A stretch of 64,000 nt of DNA, taken from Gaetbulibacter_A aestuarii (lineage in GTDB: Bacteria; Bacteroidota; Bacteroidia; Flavobacteriales; Flavobacteriaceae). The notes below the pieces were generated by a model. It saw only the letters and a program-made list of their open reading frames with translations. It was not told the origin of the DNA and searched no databases. Made by a program: the position numbers and the translations under genes. The DNA lies in the NCBI RefSeq assembly GCF_039537665.1, contig NZ_BAABAY010000001.1:1-64000 (forward strand), read 5' to 3'. Of this stretch, positions 8,157 through 16,817 are shown one piece after another (position 1 is the first letter of the stretch; the number at the start of each line of letters is the position of its first letter).

Positions 8157-9275
8157 ATGAAAAAAATTACATCCCTCATTGGCTTGATAGCTCTGCTCAT
8201 TTTTGCAGGGTGTCAAACCGAACCGCTAAGCTCAGAAAGCGGATTAACTTCTGCAGATGCTAAGTTTCAAAAAAGTAACCTGAGATTTGATTGGTCTTGC
8301 ACCACAACAGCTTCTACTGTTGATCTCTATGCCGGGCAACATATACTTGTAGGTAATGTAACGGTTAAAGAAGATGGTTCAGACTACAAAATTACCTACA
8401 ATATAACGAATTCTGGCTATTGCTTAAAGGCTACTCACTTATCTGTAGAGAACAGTCCTAACGGTTTTCCAATTACCAATAGTGGCAACCCAAAGGTAGG
8501 CCATTTTGAATATAGTGAAGCGCATGATTGCCTTTCAAGTTACACTTACACCGTTCCTATGGATGAAGGAGACTACATCGCGGCCCATGCGGTTGTTACC
8601 TGTACTACAGGTGGTGTTGAAACCCTTTATGCTACATTGCCTGCGACGGCTAATTTTTGTATTACCACAGGCCGAAAAATTGACGGTGCAAAATCGTATA
8701 TAAAAGTTGATGTCACTGATGGTCCTCTTTCAGGTTCTTATTGGGGTTGGTGTGCTGATGAATCATTAGGTTTTGATAATGTGGGTGTTCCACAAGGGGA
8801 TTCTCTATGTTTTAATGATAATTCTTTTACTGTTTATACTTTAAATGATGAATCTCATATTTCTTCTATCATTGCTAATGTAGACCATATAGACAGTGCG
8901 TTATGGTTAATTAATAATTTGGATGCACTACTAGGTGAAGGTTATTTATATGGAAATATTCAATGGGCTCTATGGAAACTTTTGAATAATCAAGAGTGTA
9001 ATTCTTGTAATTACAATTTAAAATTACCATCTGGAGACATTACGATCGCCGGTATGGAAGTTTATAATAAAGCAATTACCCAAGGTGATGGTTTTGTGCC
9101 AGCCTGTGGAGATCAAACCATTGCTATTCTTGACAATGGTGTAAGTCAACCAATAATAATTCCTATAGCCATTCCATGTGACAATGGAGATTGTGAAGAA
9201 ACAGCTTGGGCTGATGGTTGTGATTTCCCGGGCAACCAATGGGCAACTTACTTCCACTACGGTACAGAAAATTAA
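8157..9275 (+). CDS. secreted lipoprotein with a probable internal-thioester (TED-like) domain
   Basis: The 372-residue protein has a lipoprotein signal (MKKITSLIGLIALLIFAGC, lipidated Cys19). It is rich in cysteine. Residues about 180-290 show the two hallmarks of thioester adhesin domains: a Cys in WGWCAD (Cys199) after a long strand, and GNIQWALWKLL (Gln269), which fits the (T/I)QxA(I/V)W motif whose Gln bonds to the Cys. Such domains form covalent bonds with host or surface amines in Gram-positive adhesins. The C-terminal ETAWADGCDFPGNQWATYF block is of a type seen at the ends of Bacteroidota surface proteins. Function as a covalent adhesin is inference from these motifs only. It appears monocistronic, with a strong terminator after it. 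Confidence 0.65.
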   Translation: MKKITSLIGLIALLIFAGCQTEPLSSESGLTSADAKFQKSNLRFDWSCTTTASTVDLYAGQHILVGNVTVKEDGSDYKITYNITNSGYCLKATHLSVENSPNGFPITNSGNPKVGHFEYSEAHDCLSSYTYTVPMDEGDYIAAHAVVTCTTGGVETLYATLPATANFCITTGRKIDGAKSYIKVDVTDGPLSGSYWGWCADESLGFDNVGVPQGDSLCFNDNSFTVYTLNDESHISSIIANVDHIDSALWLINNLDALLGEGYLYGNIQWALWKLLNNQECNSCNYNLKLPSGDITIAGMEVYNKAITQGDGFVPACGDQTIAILDNGVSQPIIIPIAIPCDNGDCEETAWADGCDFPGNQWATYFHYGTEN

Positions 9276-9296
9276 AATTAATCTTATTAATAATTT

Positions 9297-9327
9297 AAAA
9301 ACCGGTTCATAGTGAACCGGTTTTTTT
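9297..9327 (+). terminator. intrinsic terminator after the lipoprotein gene
   Basis: ACCGGTTCA-TAG-TGAACCGGT is flanked by an A-run and a T-run. It also overlaps the last bases of the convergent yjbQ gene, so it probably acts in both directions. Confidence 0.9.
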
Positions 9328-9748
9328 ATTTTCCATAGGCAGTAATCACCACTTTTCTAGAGCCTCCATTGTTACGATGCTCACATAAATAAATGCCTTG
9401 CCAGGTTCCCAAATTTAATCTACCGTTGGTTATAGGAATATTAACTGAGGTATCTAATAAGGAAGCCTTAATATGTGCCGGCATATCGTCAGATCCTTCA
9501 AATATATGCCTATAATAGGATGCATTTTCAGGAACAAGTTCATTAAAATGACTTTCGAAGTCAGTTCTAACCGTGGGATCTGCATTTTCGTTGATCGTTA
9601 AACTTGCAGAAGTATGTTTTATAAATACCTGTAATTGCCCAATTTTTATTTCTTTTAATTCCGGAATAGCATCCAAGATTTCCTTTGTTATTAAATGGAA
9701 ACCTCGTGAAGCAGGCTTTAATCTAATTTCTGTTTGAAAAAATTTCAT
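9326..9748 (-). CDS. yjbQ: YjbQ family protein (UPF0047)
   Basis: The 140-residue cytoplasmic protein has the full YjbQ signature. This includes LQVFIKHTSASLTINENADP, the histidine-rich metal-site segment SHFNELVP...YYRHIFEGSDDMPAHIKASL, and the C-terminal GRLNLGTWQGIYLCEHR. Length matches the family (about 130-140). Members bind metal and show weak thiamine-phosphate synthase activity in E. coli, but the physiological role is unsettled. It stands alone between a lipoprotein and the truncated T9SS gene. Confidence 0.93.
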   Translation of the reverse strand: MKFFQTEIRLKPASRGFHLITKEILDAIPELKEIKIGQLQVFIKHTSASLTINENADPTVRTDFESHFNELVPENASYYRHIFEGSDDMPAHIKASLLDTSVNIPITNGRLNLGTWQGIYLCEHRNNGGSRKVVITAYGK

Positions 9749-9810
9749 TTTATCCTTTTAAGATTATTGTTAAAAGTATAAAAATTCCATTCCTTTTTCT
9801 CTTCCACGAT

Positions 9811-9843
9811 CTCTATTCTCTATTCTCTATTCTCTATTCTCTA
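9811..9843. repeat. 7-base tandem repeat (CTCTATT x 4.7)
   Basis: Four perfect CTCTATT units (9811-9838) plus CTCTA (9839-9843). The last partial unit supplies the TAG stop codon of the minus-strand T9SS gene, so the array begins exactly at that gene's 3' end. An array of this kind can change length by slippage. Confidence 0.9.
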
Positions 9844-10301
9844 GCGATACAAGGTAAAGTGACCTACAAAGCTTCTATCGTCATGACTATCATTAAGCTC
9901 AATCACATACCAGTAATCTCCCGTTGGTAGTTCCTTGCCGTTGTACTTACCATCCCACTTCTGCCCTTTTCTTAAGGTCGCTACGCGTCTGCCATAACGA
10001 TCATAAATATTGTAGGTTAAATTCGGGAATTGATTCGCACAATCAGGACCCCACTCATCCAACTGTCCATCGCCATTTGGGGTGAAGTAATTCGTGATAC
10101 AGATGTCGATGTATTCAAAATAAGCCGTCGCTGAAGCTATACAGCCATTACTATCTGTTACCGTTACCGTATAATCACCGGACTCATAGATGTAGAAACT
10201 TTCATCACTACCTATAGATTCCATACTACCATTAGGAAGGGTTACCGTATAATCATAATCCCCTGATCCTCCTGTGGTCGCTATGACTACCTGATTCAGT
10301 T
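9841..10301 (-). CDS. T9SS type B sorting domain protein, C-terminal fragment (cut by the assembly)
   Basis: The open frame continues rightwards without a start up to the N at 10302, so only the last 152 residues are present. Residues from LNQVVIATTGGSGDYDYTV to the SGDYTVTVTDSNGC segment look like SprB-type repeats. The final part (NYFTPNGDGQLDEWG, YDRYGRRVATL, WDGKYNGKELPTGDYWYVI, GHFTLYR) is a canonical gliding-motility type B C-terminal domain. That domain directs export through the type IX secretion system. Full-length relatives are very large repetitive adhesins, so most of the gene is missing. The first in-frame ATG (10224) is internal. Confidence 0.9.
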
Positions 10302-10302
10302 N
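10302..10302. other. single N marking an assembly join
   Basis: The only ambiguous base in the window. Left of it is an interrupted adhesin reading frame. Right of it is the upstream region of an rRNA operon, nearly identical to 1082-1450. The two sides do not belong together biologically, so this is a contig join of unknown true length. Confidence 0.93.
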
Positions 10303-10660
10303 GTGTCGTTTCCAACACTAATCTTACGCTGTCAATTCAATATGTTTATGAACTTTTTTCTCTTTACTAAAGTCGTTTCCTCTTTTAGCGGGTGCAAATA
10401 TAAAACCCTTTTTTCTTCCTCACAATACTTTTACACTTTTTTTGGAAAATTTTTTTTCATTCCCCAATCCTCGTAATAGCGCATCATGTTTTTGAACTTT
10501 TGCTCCAACGATATTACCCGTTTTTGCGGGTGCAAACATACAACCCTTTTTTAGTTTTTAAACAACTTTTTGTAAACTTTTTTTATTCTTTTTTTTAGTG
10601 CCTCATAAACCCTTTGTTCTCTGGTTTTTATGCGCACGCTTTTTTTGCTCTTTTTTCTTT
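10303..10660 (-). promoter_or_regulatory. second rRNA operon leader and promoter region
   Basis: About 350 bases closely match 1082-1440 (identical for well over 100 bases at the left end). Both promoters are conserved. P1 has TATATTTG at 10402-10395 with TTG at 10425-10423 (20-base spacer). P2 has TATGTTTG at 10540-10533. They face left, towards the N, so a minus-strand 16S gene should begin a short way beyond 10303. It is absent. Confidence 0.88.
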
Positions 10661-10724
10661 CGATTGGGCATTTACGGGTGGATTAGGATGATTCGATAGA
10701 CTATTCAAAGACATAGAATGGTGG

Positions 10725-11023
10725 ATTCCTGCCTTCGCAGGAATGACAATTGCGGTTTTAACAACGGCTTACAACCTTGAAAAATGGAGGTTACTGCATT
10801 TTAAATGAATCGTCATGGAGAGCATAACGAAGCCATCTGTTTGTTGGGAAGCCCTTTTAATGAGATTACTTCGTCGTTCCTCCTCGTAATGACGGGTGCA
10901 TTATTGAAAGGAGATTCTTCGCTGGCGCTCTGAATGACATTTGAAATTTGAAGAATCAGATTACAACGTTGCTGTCCTCCTCGTAATGACGAACTATAGA
11001 TTCCTGCCTTCGCAGGAATGACA
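10725..11023. repeat. REP-like repeat cluster, second locus
   Basis: Contains the ATTCCTGC-CTTC-GCAGGAAT hairpin twice (10725-10744 and 11000-11019). It also has one full REP unit (left arm 10813-10839, right arm 10862-10894) and a partial CCTCCTCGTAATGACG arm near 10976-10991. Same families and same order as at 1541-1934. Confidence 0.8.
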
Positions 11024-11065
11024 AAAACACCTATATACATGACAAAAACACCTGTATATATTATG

Positions 11066-11187
11066 AACCCGGCAAAAAAGCCCGCGTTAGGCCTGCCTGC
11101 CGGTAGGCAGGGATAGTAGCGGAAAGCCCACAGCGAGGTACGAGCGAGGACTTGCAGCGGATAGCCCGACCCGGAGGGGAACGCCCA
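11066..11187. repeat. GC-rich interspersed palindromic element, second copy
   Basis: Near-identical to 1962-2078 over its full length, with a CCTGCCTGCCGGTAGGCAGG palindrome and one changed base in the arm. It lies 14 bases beyond the stop of the minus-strand porin gene, so it would be in that transcript's 3' region. Confidence 0.8.
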
Positions 11188-11201
11188 AATAAATATGTAT
11201 G

Positions 11202-13163
11202 TTATAAAAAGAAATTCCAGACCAGGCCGAAACGCACTATGAAGTCGCGATAGGGATTGCCGGGCCCTGAGAAATAATCGTAGCCCGTGGCACTTGAGTT
11301 GAAATGCTCGGCTTTTAGGAAAATACGGGTTTGACGAATCTTGGCATTTATGAAAAAATCGAGACGTGGGAAGCCTCCAATTTTTTCCTGATTTTGCACG
11401 TAAAATTCGGCCAGAACCGGGTTGTAGGCATCCATATAATACGAGGTAAAATAATTGAGCGTTACACCGGTTTGCAGATAAAGTGCCTTCTGAAAAAGAT
11501 CTGTTGAGAAATACAGGGTATTCCGGGTAATGATCTCCGGTACATTAAATATGGTATCGGTATCTTGAGCCGTTTGGTACATAATCGTATTATCGAGGGC
11601 AAACTTTCCGAACTTGATCTCTTTTTGAAGCTTTACACGGAGATAATTAATGGTTTTATCTGATTGAAAAGGCCGCACCTGACTGGTTGTTGGATCTTCC
11701 TTAAAATAGGTGTAATCGTTAATTGTGGTGTAATCGACACTGATGTTTGCAATACGATTGGACTTTAGCTGGAAAGCTAACTGATCTGATTCGGTATTAT
11801 TAAAACTGTTTTGCCAATTGTAATTGGTATAATCACTTTGGTAGAGCAACTTATTATAATTGGGTGCCTTGCTACTGTGATTTAATGAAGCGATGGCCTT
11901 AAAATCTTTATTTAATTGAAACGAGGCTTGTGCTTTGAGGTAATTCCCATCAAAATCGCCAGCAACGTTGATCCCTGCCTGCCCTTCTAACTCGAAGCCT
12001 TTGTATTTTTTATGATAAGCTCCTCCGGCTGCATAAATATTTCCTTTTAGTCGGTTGCTTATTCGCGTACCATCGGCCAGTACAACAACACGATCATAAC
12101 CATAATTGTAACTGTTACTGCTGACGTTGAATTGCACATCGCCCAAAAGATCGTTACTATAGTTTACGTGAAATTGATTGTAAAACTTTCGAAGATCGGC
12201 CCGGTCTCTTAAACCGGAACTTTTAAAACTCGATCCGAAATAGGTCGTTTCAGCACGAGATTGATCAAATTGAAAATTTTTATCTTCGAAATTAAGCATA
12301 TGCCCTATACATAATTTGTTCTTACTTAATGAATCTTTTTTTCGAATGATCTTGTATTCGTGCTCAAGAAAAAGACGTTTTCCCTTAAGTATGCTCTCGG
12401 CATTTTCAAACTTCACTTCTAAAATAGATCGGTCTAGAAATTCGGGAGCACCGCTTATAAAGTTCTGAACACTTTCTTCAGTTAATCCGCCATTTTCTTC
12501 ATTAAGTAGGTCTTGAGTTACAACATGCATGTGCATATAATACCTATCATTCTTTGTTTGGTAATTTGTAGTAAACCTAAAATTTCCGGTACTGGTGAGT
12601 AAATGCTGGTATTTCCCGATAGACCTCAACCCTTTATAGGCGATGGAAAAATTAAACTGCGGCGAGGTATTAACTGTAAAAAATGAATCTGCTAACTGCC
12701 CTTGCTCAAAGGCCGTTTTAAACATAAGCTCTGTAAGTGGTGTTGGCACTCGATAATAGTTGATATCCTGAATTTCCATGTAATTGAAATGCCTGGCACG
12801 TGCTCCAAATTCCGGCATCAAGCGCGTACTTTCAAAATCATAGGTTAGTGTATTAAAGGTTTGCCCCATATTCGAGAATGGAATGAGCCCAAAATAATCT
12901 TTACGCAGATAGTTAAACTTATAATCTTTTTTAATGGTAAGTGTTGTATCTACAAAAGTGGTATCATTTTTAAAGGAAATAATCAGGTAGTCTTCAATTT
13001 TCGTTTTCGGTTTATTGTTTTTTGTAGATACTCTAGATGCAGCTAAGGTAGAATCCTCTGCGGTTAGAACCCGGTCTGCCTTGCTCGTTATGCCAAGCTT
13101 ACGCTGTGCATGCAGGTTTCCCGCCAGTAACAATAATAGAATAACAAAAATCAGTTTTTTCAT
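11202..13163 (-). CDS. putative outer-membrane porin (Bacteroidota family)
   Basis: The 653-residue protein has a Sec signal peptide (MKKLIFVILLLLLAGNLHAQ). After about 100 residues come long runs of alternating hydrophobic and polar residues typical of an outer-membrane beta barrel (for example NFSIAYKGLRSIG, FNVSSNSYNYGYDRV, ISVDYTTINDYTYF). It ends in the aromatic-terminated strand IVRFGLVWNFFL. It matches the Bacteroidota family annotated simply as putative porin. The transported solute is unknown. A -7 box lies 20-27 bases upstream. The gene stands alone, with a GC-rich repeat element in place of a conventional terminator after it. Confidence 0.8.
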   Translation of the reverse strand: MKKLIFVILLLLLAGNLHAQRKLGITSKADRVLTAEDSTLAASRVSTKNNKPKTKIEDYLIISFKNDTTFVDTTLTIKKDYKFNYLRKDYFGLIPFSNMGQTFNTLTYDFESTRLMPEFGARARHFNYMEIQDINYYRVPTPLTELMFKTAFEQGQLADSFFTVNTSPQFNFSIAYKGLRSIGKYQHLLTSTGNFRFTTNYQTKNDRYYMHMHVVTQDLLNEENGGLTEESVQNFISGAPEFLDRSILEVKFENAESILKGKRLFLEHEYKIIRKKDSLSKNKLCIGHMLNFEDKNFQFDQSRAETTYFGSSFKSSGLRDRADLRKFYNQFHVNYSNDLLGDVQFNVSSNSYNYGYDRVVVLADGTRISNRLKGNIYAAGGAYHKKYKGFELEGQAGINVAGDFDGNYLKAQASFQLNKDFKAIASLNHSSKAPNYNKLLYQSDYTNYNWQNSFNNTESDQLAFQLKSNRIANISVDYTTINDYTYFKEDPTTSQVRPFQSDKTINYLRVKLQKEIKFGKFALDNTIMYQTAQDTDTIFNVPEIITRNTLYFSTDLFQKALYLQTGVTLNYFTSYYMDAYNPVLAEFYVQNQEKIGGFPRLDFFINAKIRQTRIFLKAEHFNSSATGYDYFSGPGNPYRDFIVRFGLVWNFFL

Positions 13164-13182
13164 CCCAGGCTTTTTCTCGAGG

Positions 13183-13190
13183 CAAAAGTA
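13183..13190 (-). promoter_or_regulatory. -7 box of the porin gene
   Basis: TACTTTTG on the minus strand matches TAnnTTTG and lies 20 bases before the ATG at 13163. No TTG is visible at the ideal -33 spacing. Confidence 0.5.
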
Positions 13191-13230
13191 ATTATTTGAA
13201 CGTAAAGTGTCGTTAATTATTTTAAATAAA

Positions 13231-13256
13231 GAAAGCCAGCTTTACGGCTGGCTTTC
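13231..13256. terminator. orphan intrinsic-terminator hairpin in a divergent gap
   Basis: A perfect 10-bp stem, GAAAGCCAGC/GCTGGCTTTC, with loop TTTACG. The minus-strand side is followed by TTTATTT and the plus side only by CTTT. It sits upstream of both flanking genes (porin to the left, rnhB to the right), so it terminates neither. The rest of 13164-13535 is AT-rich with no reading frame. Confidence 0.6.
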
Positions 13257-13535
13257 CTTTAAACTGGTGTTATTTTCTTCTTTAATAACAACAATAATTT
13301 TGAGTTAGTCGATTGCAAACATCTTAATATTATTTGAAATACGCAACTAATTTTTAGCAATAAGGATGTTAAAATTTCATTTTATTTATTGAAAATTCAC
13401 AAAAACAAAGGTTTAGCTAATATATCTTTAATGATTTTTTTCGATTGTTGATTAATCATTAATTCATTCTTTTTAAAGGATTTCATGATATTCTGATTTT
13501 GAAATTATAAATTAGCAGGTATTATTGTGCTATTT

Positions 13536-14135
13536 ATGCTTTTACAATCTTTTTCTGATCATGATTTTGAATGTGGAACCGATGAAGCCGGTCGTGGTTG
13601 TTTAGCCGGCCCGGTTACTGCTGCTGCGGTTATTTTACCTCCGGATTTTGAACATGATTGGCTTACCGATTCAAAGCAACTAAGTGCCGCAAGGCGTGAG
13701 GCCTTAAAACCTATTATTGAGCAACAGGCTGTTAGTTTTTGTTTTTCACATGTTTATCAGGAGGAAATCGACAAAATAAATATTTTAAATGCCTCTATTT
13801 TGGCCATGCATAAATCTGTGGCAGGTTTAGAGCCGCAGCCTCATTTTATTATTGTTGATGGCAATAAGTTTAAGCCCTATAAAACCATAAAGCATAAAAC
13901 CATTATTAAAGGTGATAGTAAGTATTTGAGTATCGCTGCCGCTTCAATTTTGGCAAAAACATATCGTGATGCTTATATGGAGAAAATACACGAAGAATAT
14001 CCTATGTATCACTGGAATCAAAACAAAGGCTACCCCACGGAAGCACATCGTGAAGCGATAAAAAAATATGGGATAACTAAATATCATCGGAAATCCTTTC
14101 GTTTGTTACCGGAGCAACTCAAGTTAGGGCTTTAG
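13536..14135 (+). CDS. rnhB: ribonuclease HII
   Basis: RNase HII removes RNA from RNA-DNA hybrids, including single ribonucleotides in DNA. The 199-residue product has the catalytic motif GTDEAGRGCLAGPV (Asp-Glu pair), the FIIVDGNKF aspartate, the KGDSKYLSIAAASILAKTYRD segment and the YPTEAHREAI motif. A GTG three codons upstream (13527) is also open, but the ATG at 13536 is preferred. Length is normal for the family. The following lipoprotein gene has its own -7 box, so co-transcription is uncertain. Confidence 0.96.
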   Translation: MLLQSFSDHDFECGTDEAGRGCLAGPVTAAAVILPPDFEHDWLTDSKQLSAARREALKPIIEQQAVSFCFSHVYQEEIDKINILNASILAMHKSVAGLEPQPHFIIVDGNKFKPYKTIKHKTIIKGDSKYLSIAAASILAKTYRDAYMEKIHEEYPMYHWNQNKGYPTEAHREAIKKYGITKYHRKSFRLLPEQLKLGL

Positions 14136-14162
14136 GCGTTATTATTTGTTTTTAAAAATATG

Positions 14163-14170
14163 TAGGTTTG
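14163..14170 (+). promoter_or_regulatory. -7 box upstream of the 807-residue lipoprotein gene
   Basis: TAGGTTTG matches TAnnTTTG and ends 18 bases before the ATG at 14189. The nearest TTG (14146-14148) leaves only a 14-base spacer. Confidence 0.45.
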
Positions 14171-14188
14171 TAAAAATTTAATCCATTC

Positions 14189-16612
14189 ATGAAGTTTATC
14201 TACGCGTTGCTTTTGATTGGTTTTGTGGTGAGCTGTACAAGCCCGAATAAAACTAAAACCCAGCTTATTGATTACATCCCCGAAAACAGTTTTTTAGTTG
14301 TTGAAAGTCCGAATGCTGCACAATTTCGAAGTGGTTTAAGGAACAACGATTTTATTCAAAATTTATCTCAAGTAGAAGCCTATAAAACTTTAGAAAAAAA
14401 ATTAAATTTTTTAACGCTCCTTCATGCCGATAGCCCCTTATTGGTTTGTCTTTCCGGTAAAAATAAAGATAGCCTGGCTTATACCGTAATTACGAAGCTA
14501 AAAGGTAGTGGTTTTAAAACCGACTCCCTTCCTAATTACAGCGAAGAAAGCTTAAAATCGAATAACCAAACGATTACTAAAAGTAATTACAATGACCAGG
14601 TATATTTTAGCACAGTGACGGATAGTATTTTAGTGGCCTCAACCTCTAAAAATATTATTGAGTCTGTTTTTAAAAACTATCCCATAGACCCCGAATTACA
14701 GAAATTACATAAAGCTACAGACAAGGAAAAAACTTCCATTATTTTAAATTTAAAATCAGGCCTTGTTCAGCGTATGTTTGTTTCAGATTCTTTATCGGCT
14801 GATACATTCAGCGATTATCTGGCTTTGGATATTGACATGAATCAGGATGCGATTTTTTTGAACGGGATCACACTGGCAACGGATTCCACCAACCTGATAC
14901 GTATCTTTAAAAATACCATTCCGCAGGAAAACACCATGGCTGATATTTGTCCGTCGAATGCTGACGGCTTTTTAAGTATGACCTTCCAAAATTACGATTT
15001 GCTTCTAAATAATTTGAAGAAAGTAAGAACGGTAGATGCTACTTTAAGTTCCGAGCCTTTGTTTAAAAACATTTCAGAAGTTGGGGTTATCTATCAGGAT
15101 GATCAGCGTGCTATTGTTCTCAATTCGTTGGACGTTATCGCTACAAATGATGCCTTAGTAAGTGAGCAAAACCTGGTTGATACTTATAGACAAACAGAAA
15201 TTTACAACTTTTCTAAGGGGCCTATTTTCTCGGAGGCTTTTAGTCCTTTTATTACACATCAAAAAGCAGATTATTATTGCACGTTAGATCAGTATTTTGT
15301 GTTTTCTGATGCTATGGATTTATTGCAAAATATTATTGCTAATTATCAGAATAAAACCACCTGGTCTGATCGTGAGGATTTTCAAAATATTGAGAGCCAT
15401 TTAAGTAATGCGTCGTCGTTATTACAGGTAACTAAACCGGAACTATTAAAAAACATACTTAAATCTAACAACCTGGATTCGGATCGTGATTTTAGTAAAT
15501 ATCCTGCCACGGCATTACAGTTTATTTACGACACCGATTTTGCTCATGTTCATGCAGTTATTCAAAAAAACAAAGTAAAAGCAGCAGCGCATTCGGTAAG
15601 TGAAGAACTGAATATCAAACTGGATGCCGATGTTTTGATGCCGCCGCAATTTGTTACTAATCATATTACAAATGAAAAAGAGATCGTAGTTCAAGATGTA
15701 AATAATAATTTGTATCTCATTTCAACGAACGGCAATATCTTGTGGAAAAAACAATTAAATGGTGCCATTATGGGTCGTATTGAACAGGTTGATATGTATA
15801 GAAATGGTAAACTGCAACTCGCCTTTGTTACCAAAAACCGACTTTATGTTATAGATCGTCTTGGCCGCGACGTTGCGCCGTTCCCCGGAAAATTTGAAGA
15901 CGATATCACCCAACCATTAGCCGTATTTGATTACGACAATAATAAAAAGTACCGTTTACTTGTAACTCAAGGCAGAAATGTACTAATGTACAACATGGAC
16001 CTAAAACCAGTAAAAGGCTTTAATTTTAATGCAGCAGATAGTTATTTACTTACCAAACCTGAGCATTTTAGAGTTGGATCTCGAGATTACATCGTTTTAA
16101 AAACGCGTGATCAAATGTATATTTTGAATCGTCGTGGTGACATCAGAGTAAAACCAAAAAATAGCTTCAAATATTCTAAAGAACCGGTCTATTTATACCA
16201 AAATAAATTTACAACCACCTCGGCTGACGGGGATTTGATAACCATCGACACCAGAGGCAACACCGCAAGCGAAAAATTAAATCTTGTTGTTAATCACCAT
16301 CTGGTAACCACAAGCAAAACTCTGGTAACGCTTACCGAAAACAATCTTACCATTAAAGGAAAGACCACAGCTCTGGATTACGGTAATTATTCCGAACCCA
16401 AAATATTTTACATCGACGATAAAATTTATGTTACTGTAACCGATTTACAAGCACATAAAGTTTATGTATTTGACAGCAACTCTAAGTTACTGCCCAACTT
16501 TCCTGTGTATGGAAACGCTGCTATTGATCTCAATAATATAGATCCTGATCGCCATTTAGAGTTTACTACAAAGGGGGATAACGACGCCGTATTGGTATAT
16601 CAGATTAATTAA
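14189..16612 (+). CDS. large lipoprotein of unknown function with a propeller-like C-terminal half
   Basis: The 807-residue product has a lipoprotein signal peptide (MKFIYALLLIGFVVSC, Cys16). Residues about 25-480 are a mixed domain opening with LIDYIPENSFLVVESPN, which resembles DUF3352-type proteins of unknown role. Residues about 490-807 hold repeated strand motifs such as NNLYLISTNGNILWKKQL, NRLYVIDRLGRDVAPFP and DQMYILNRRGDIRVKP. These look like PQQ/beta-propeller blades. It is probably anchored in the outer or inner membrane facing the periplasm. No enzymatic motif is visible. It follows rnhB by 53 bases. Confidence 0.7.
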   Translation: MKFIYALLLIGFVVSCTSPNKTKTQLIDYIPENSFLVVESPNAAQFRSGLRNNDFIQNLSQVEAYKTLEKKLNFLTLLHADSPLLVCLSGKNKDSLAYTVITKLKGSGFKTDSLPNYSEESLKSNNQTITKSNYNDQVYFSTVTDSILVASTSKNIIESVFKNYPIDPELQKLHKATDKEKTSIILNLKSGLVQRMFVSDSLSADTFSDYLALDIDMNQDAIFLNGITLATDSTNLIRIFKNTIPQENTMADICPSNADGFLSMTFQNYDLLLNNLKKVRTVDATLSSEPLFKNISEVGVIYQDDQRAIVLNSLDVIATNDALVSEQNLVDTYRQTEIYNFSKGPIFSEAFSPFITHQKADYYCTLDQYFVFSDAMDLLQNIIANYQNKTTWSDREDFQNIESHLSNASSLLQVTKPELLKNILKSNNLDSDRDFSKYPATALQFIYDTDFAHVHAVIQKNKVKAAAHSVSEELNIKLDADVLMPPQFVTNHITNEKEIVVQDVNNNLYLISTNGNILWKKQLNGAIMGRIEQVDMYRNGKLQLAFVTKNRLYVIDRLGRDVAPFPGKFEDDITQPLAVFDYDNNKKYRLLVTQGRNVLMYNMDLKPVKGFNFNAADSYLLTKPEHFRVGSRDYIVLKTRDQMYILNRRGDIRVKPKNSFKYSKEPVYLYQNKFTTTSADGDLITIDTRGNTASEKLNLVVNHHLVTTSKTLVTLTENNLTIKGKTTALDYGNYSEPKIFYIDDKIYVTVTDLQAHKVYVFDSNSKLLPNFPVYGNAAIDLNNIDPDRHLEFTTKGDNDAVLVYQIN

Positions 16613-16817
16613 CAGTTTGTTAAATTTTAAATACACCTTTTGTCTATAAGAAAGGAATTTTTATATTTACCTAGCTATTAATACAAATTTGAAACCCTCT
16701 CTTATCAGATCATTTTTTGACGTCATTTTTCGAAATGGAAACAACTGTTTGCCTGTCAGGCAATAAGCTTTCTGTTTTTTACGATAACCAAGTCGCAAGT
16801 CCTCGAATCTTAAATGG

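Noticed and set aside
9811..9843. Possible CRISPR-like array
   Set aside because: Units are only seven bases and directly adjacent with no spacers. No cas genes are present. No CRISPR was seen anywhere in the window.
10302..10302. N as a simple miscall within one continuous gene
   Set aside because: The two sides are unrelated. One is adhesin coding sequence, the other an rRNA leader that matches 1082 onward.
10813..11040. Minus-strand frame of 75 codons containing VIPAKAGIYSS
   Set aside because: It translates the REP repeats. VIPAKAGI-type peptides are a classic artefact of this palindrome.
13527..13535. GTG start for rnhB
   Set aside because: It adds only MLF before the ATG at 13536, which gives a normal N terminus.
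16770..16815. tRNA-like stretch (AAGTCCTCGAATCTT resembles a T-arm)
   Set aside because: No acceptor or anticodon stem can be built around it. I found no tRNA gene in the window.
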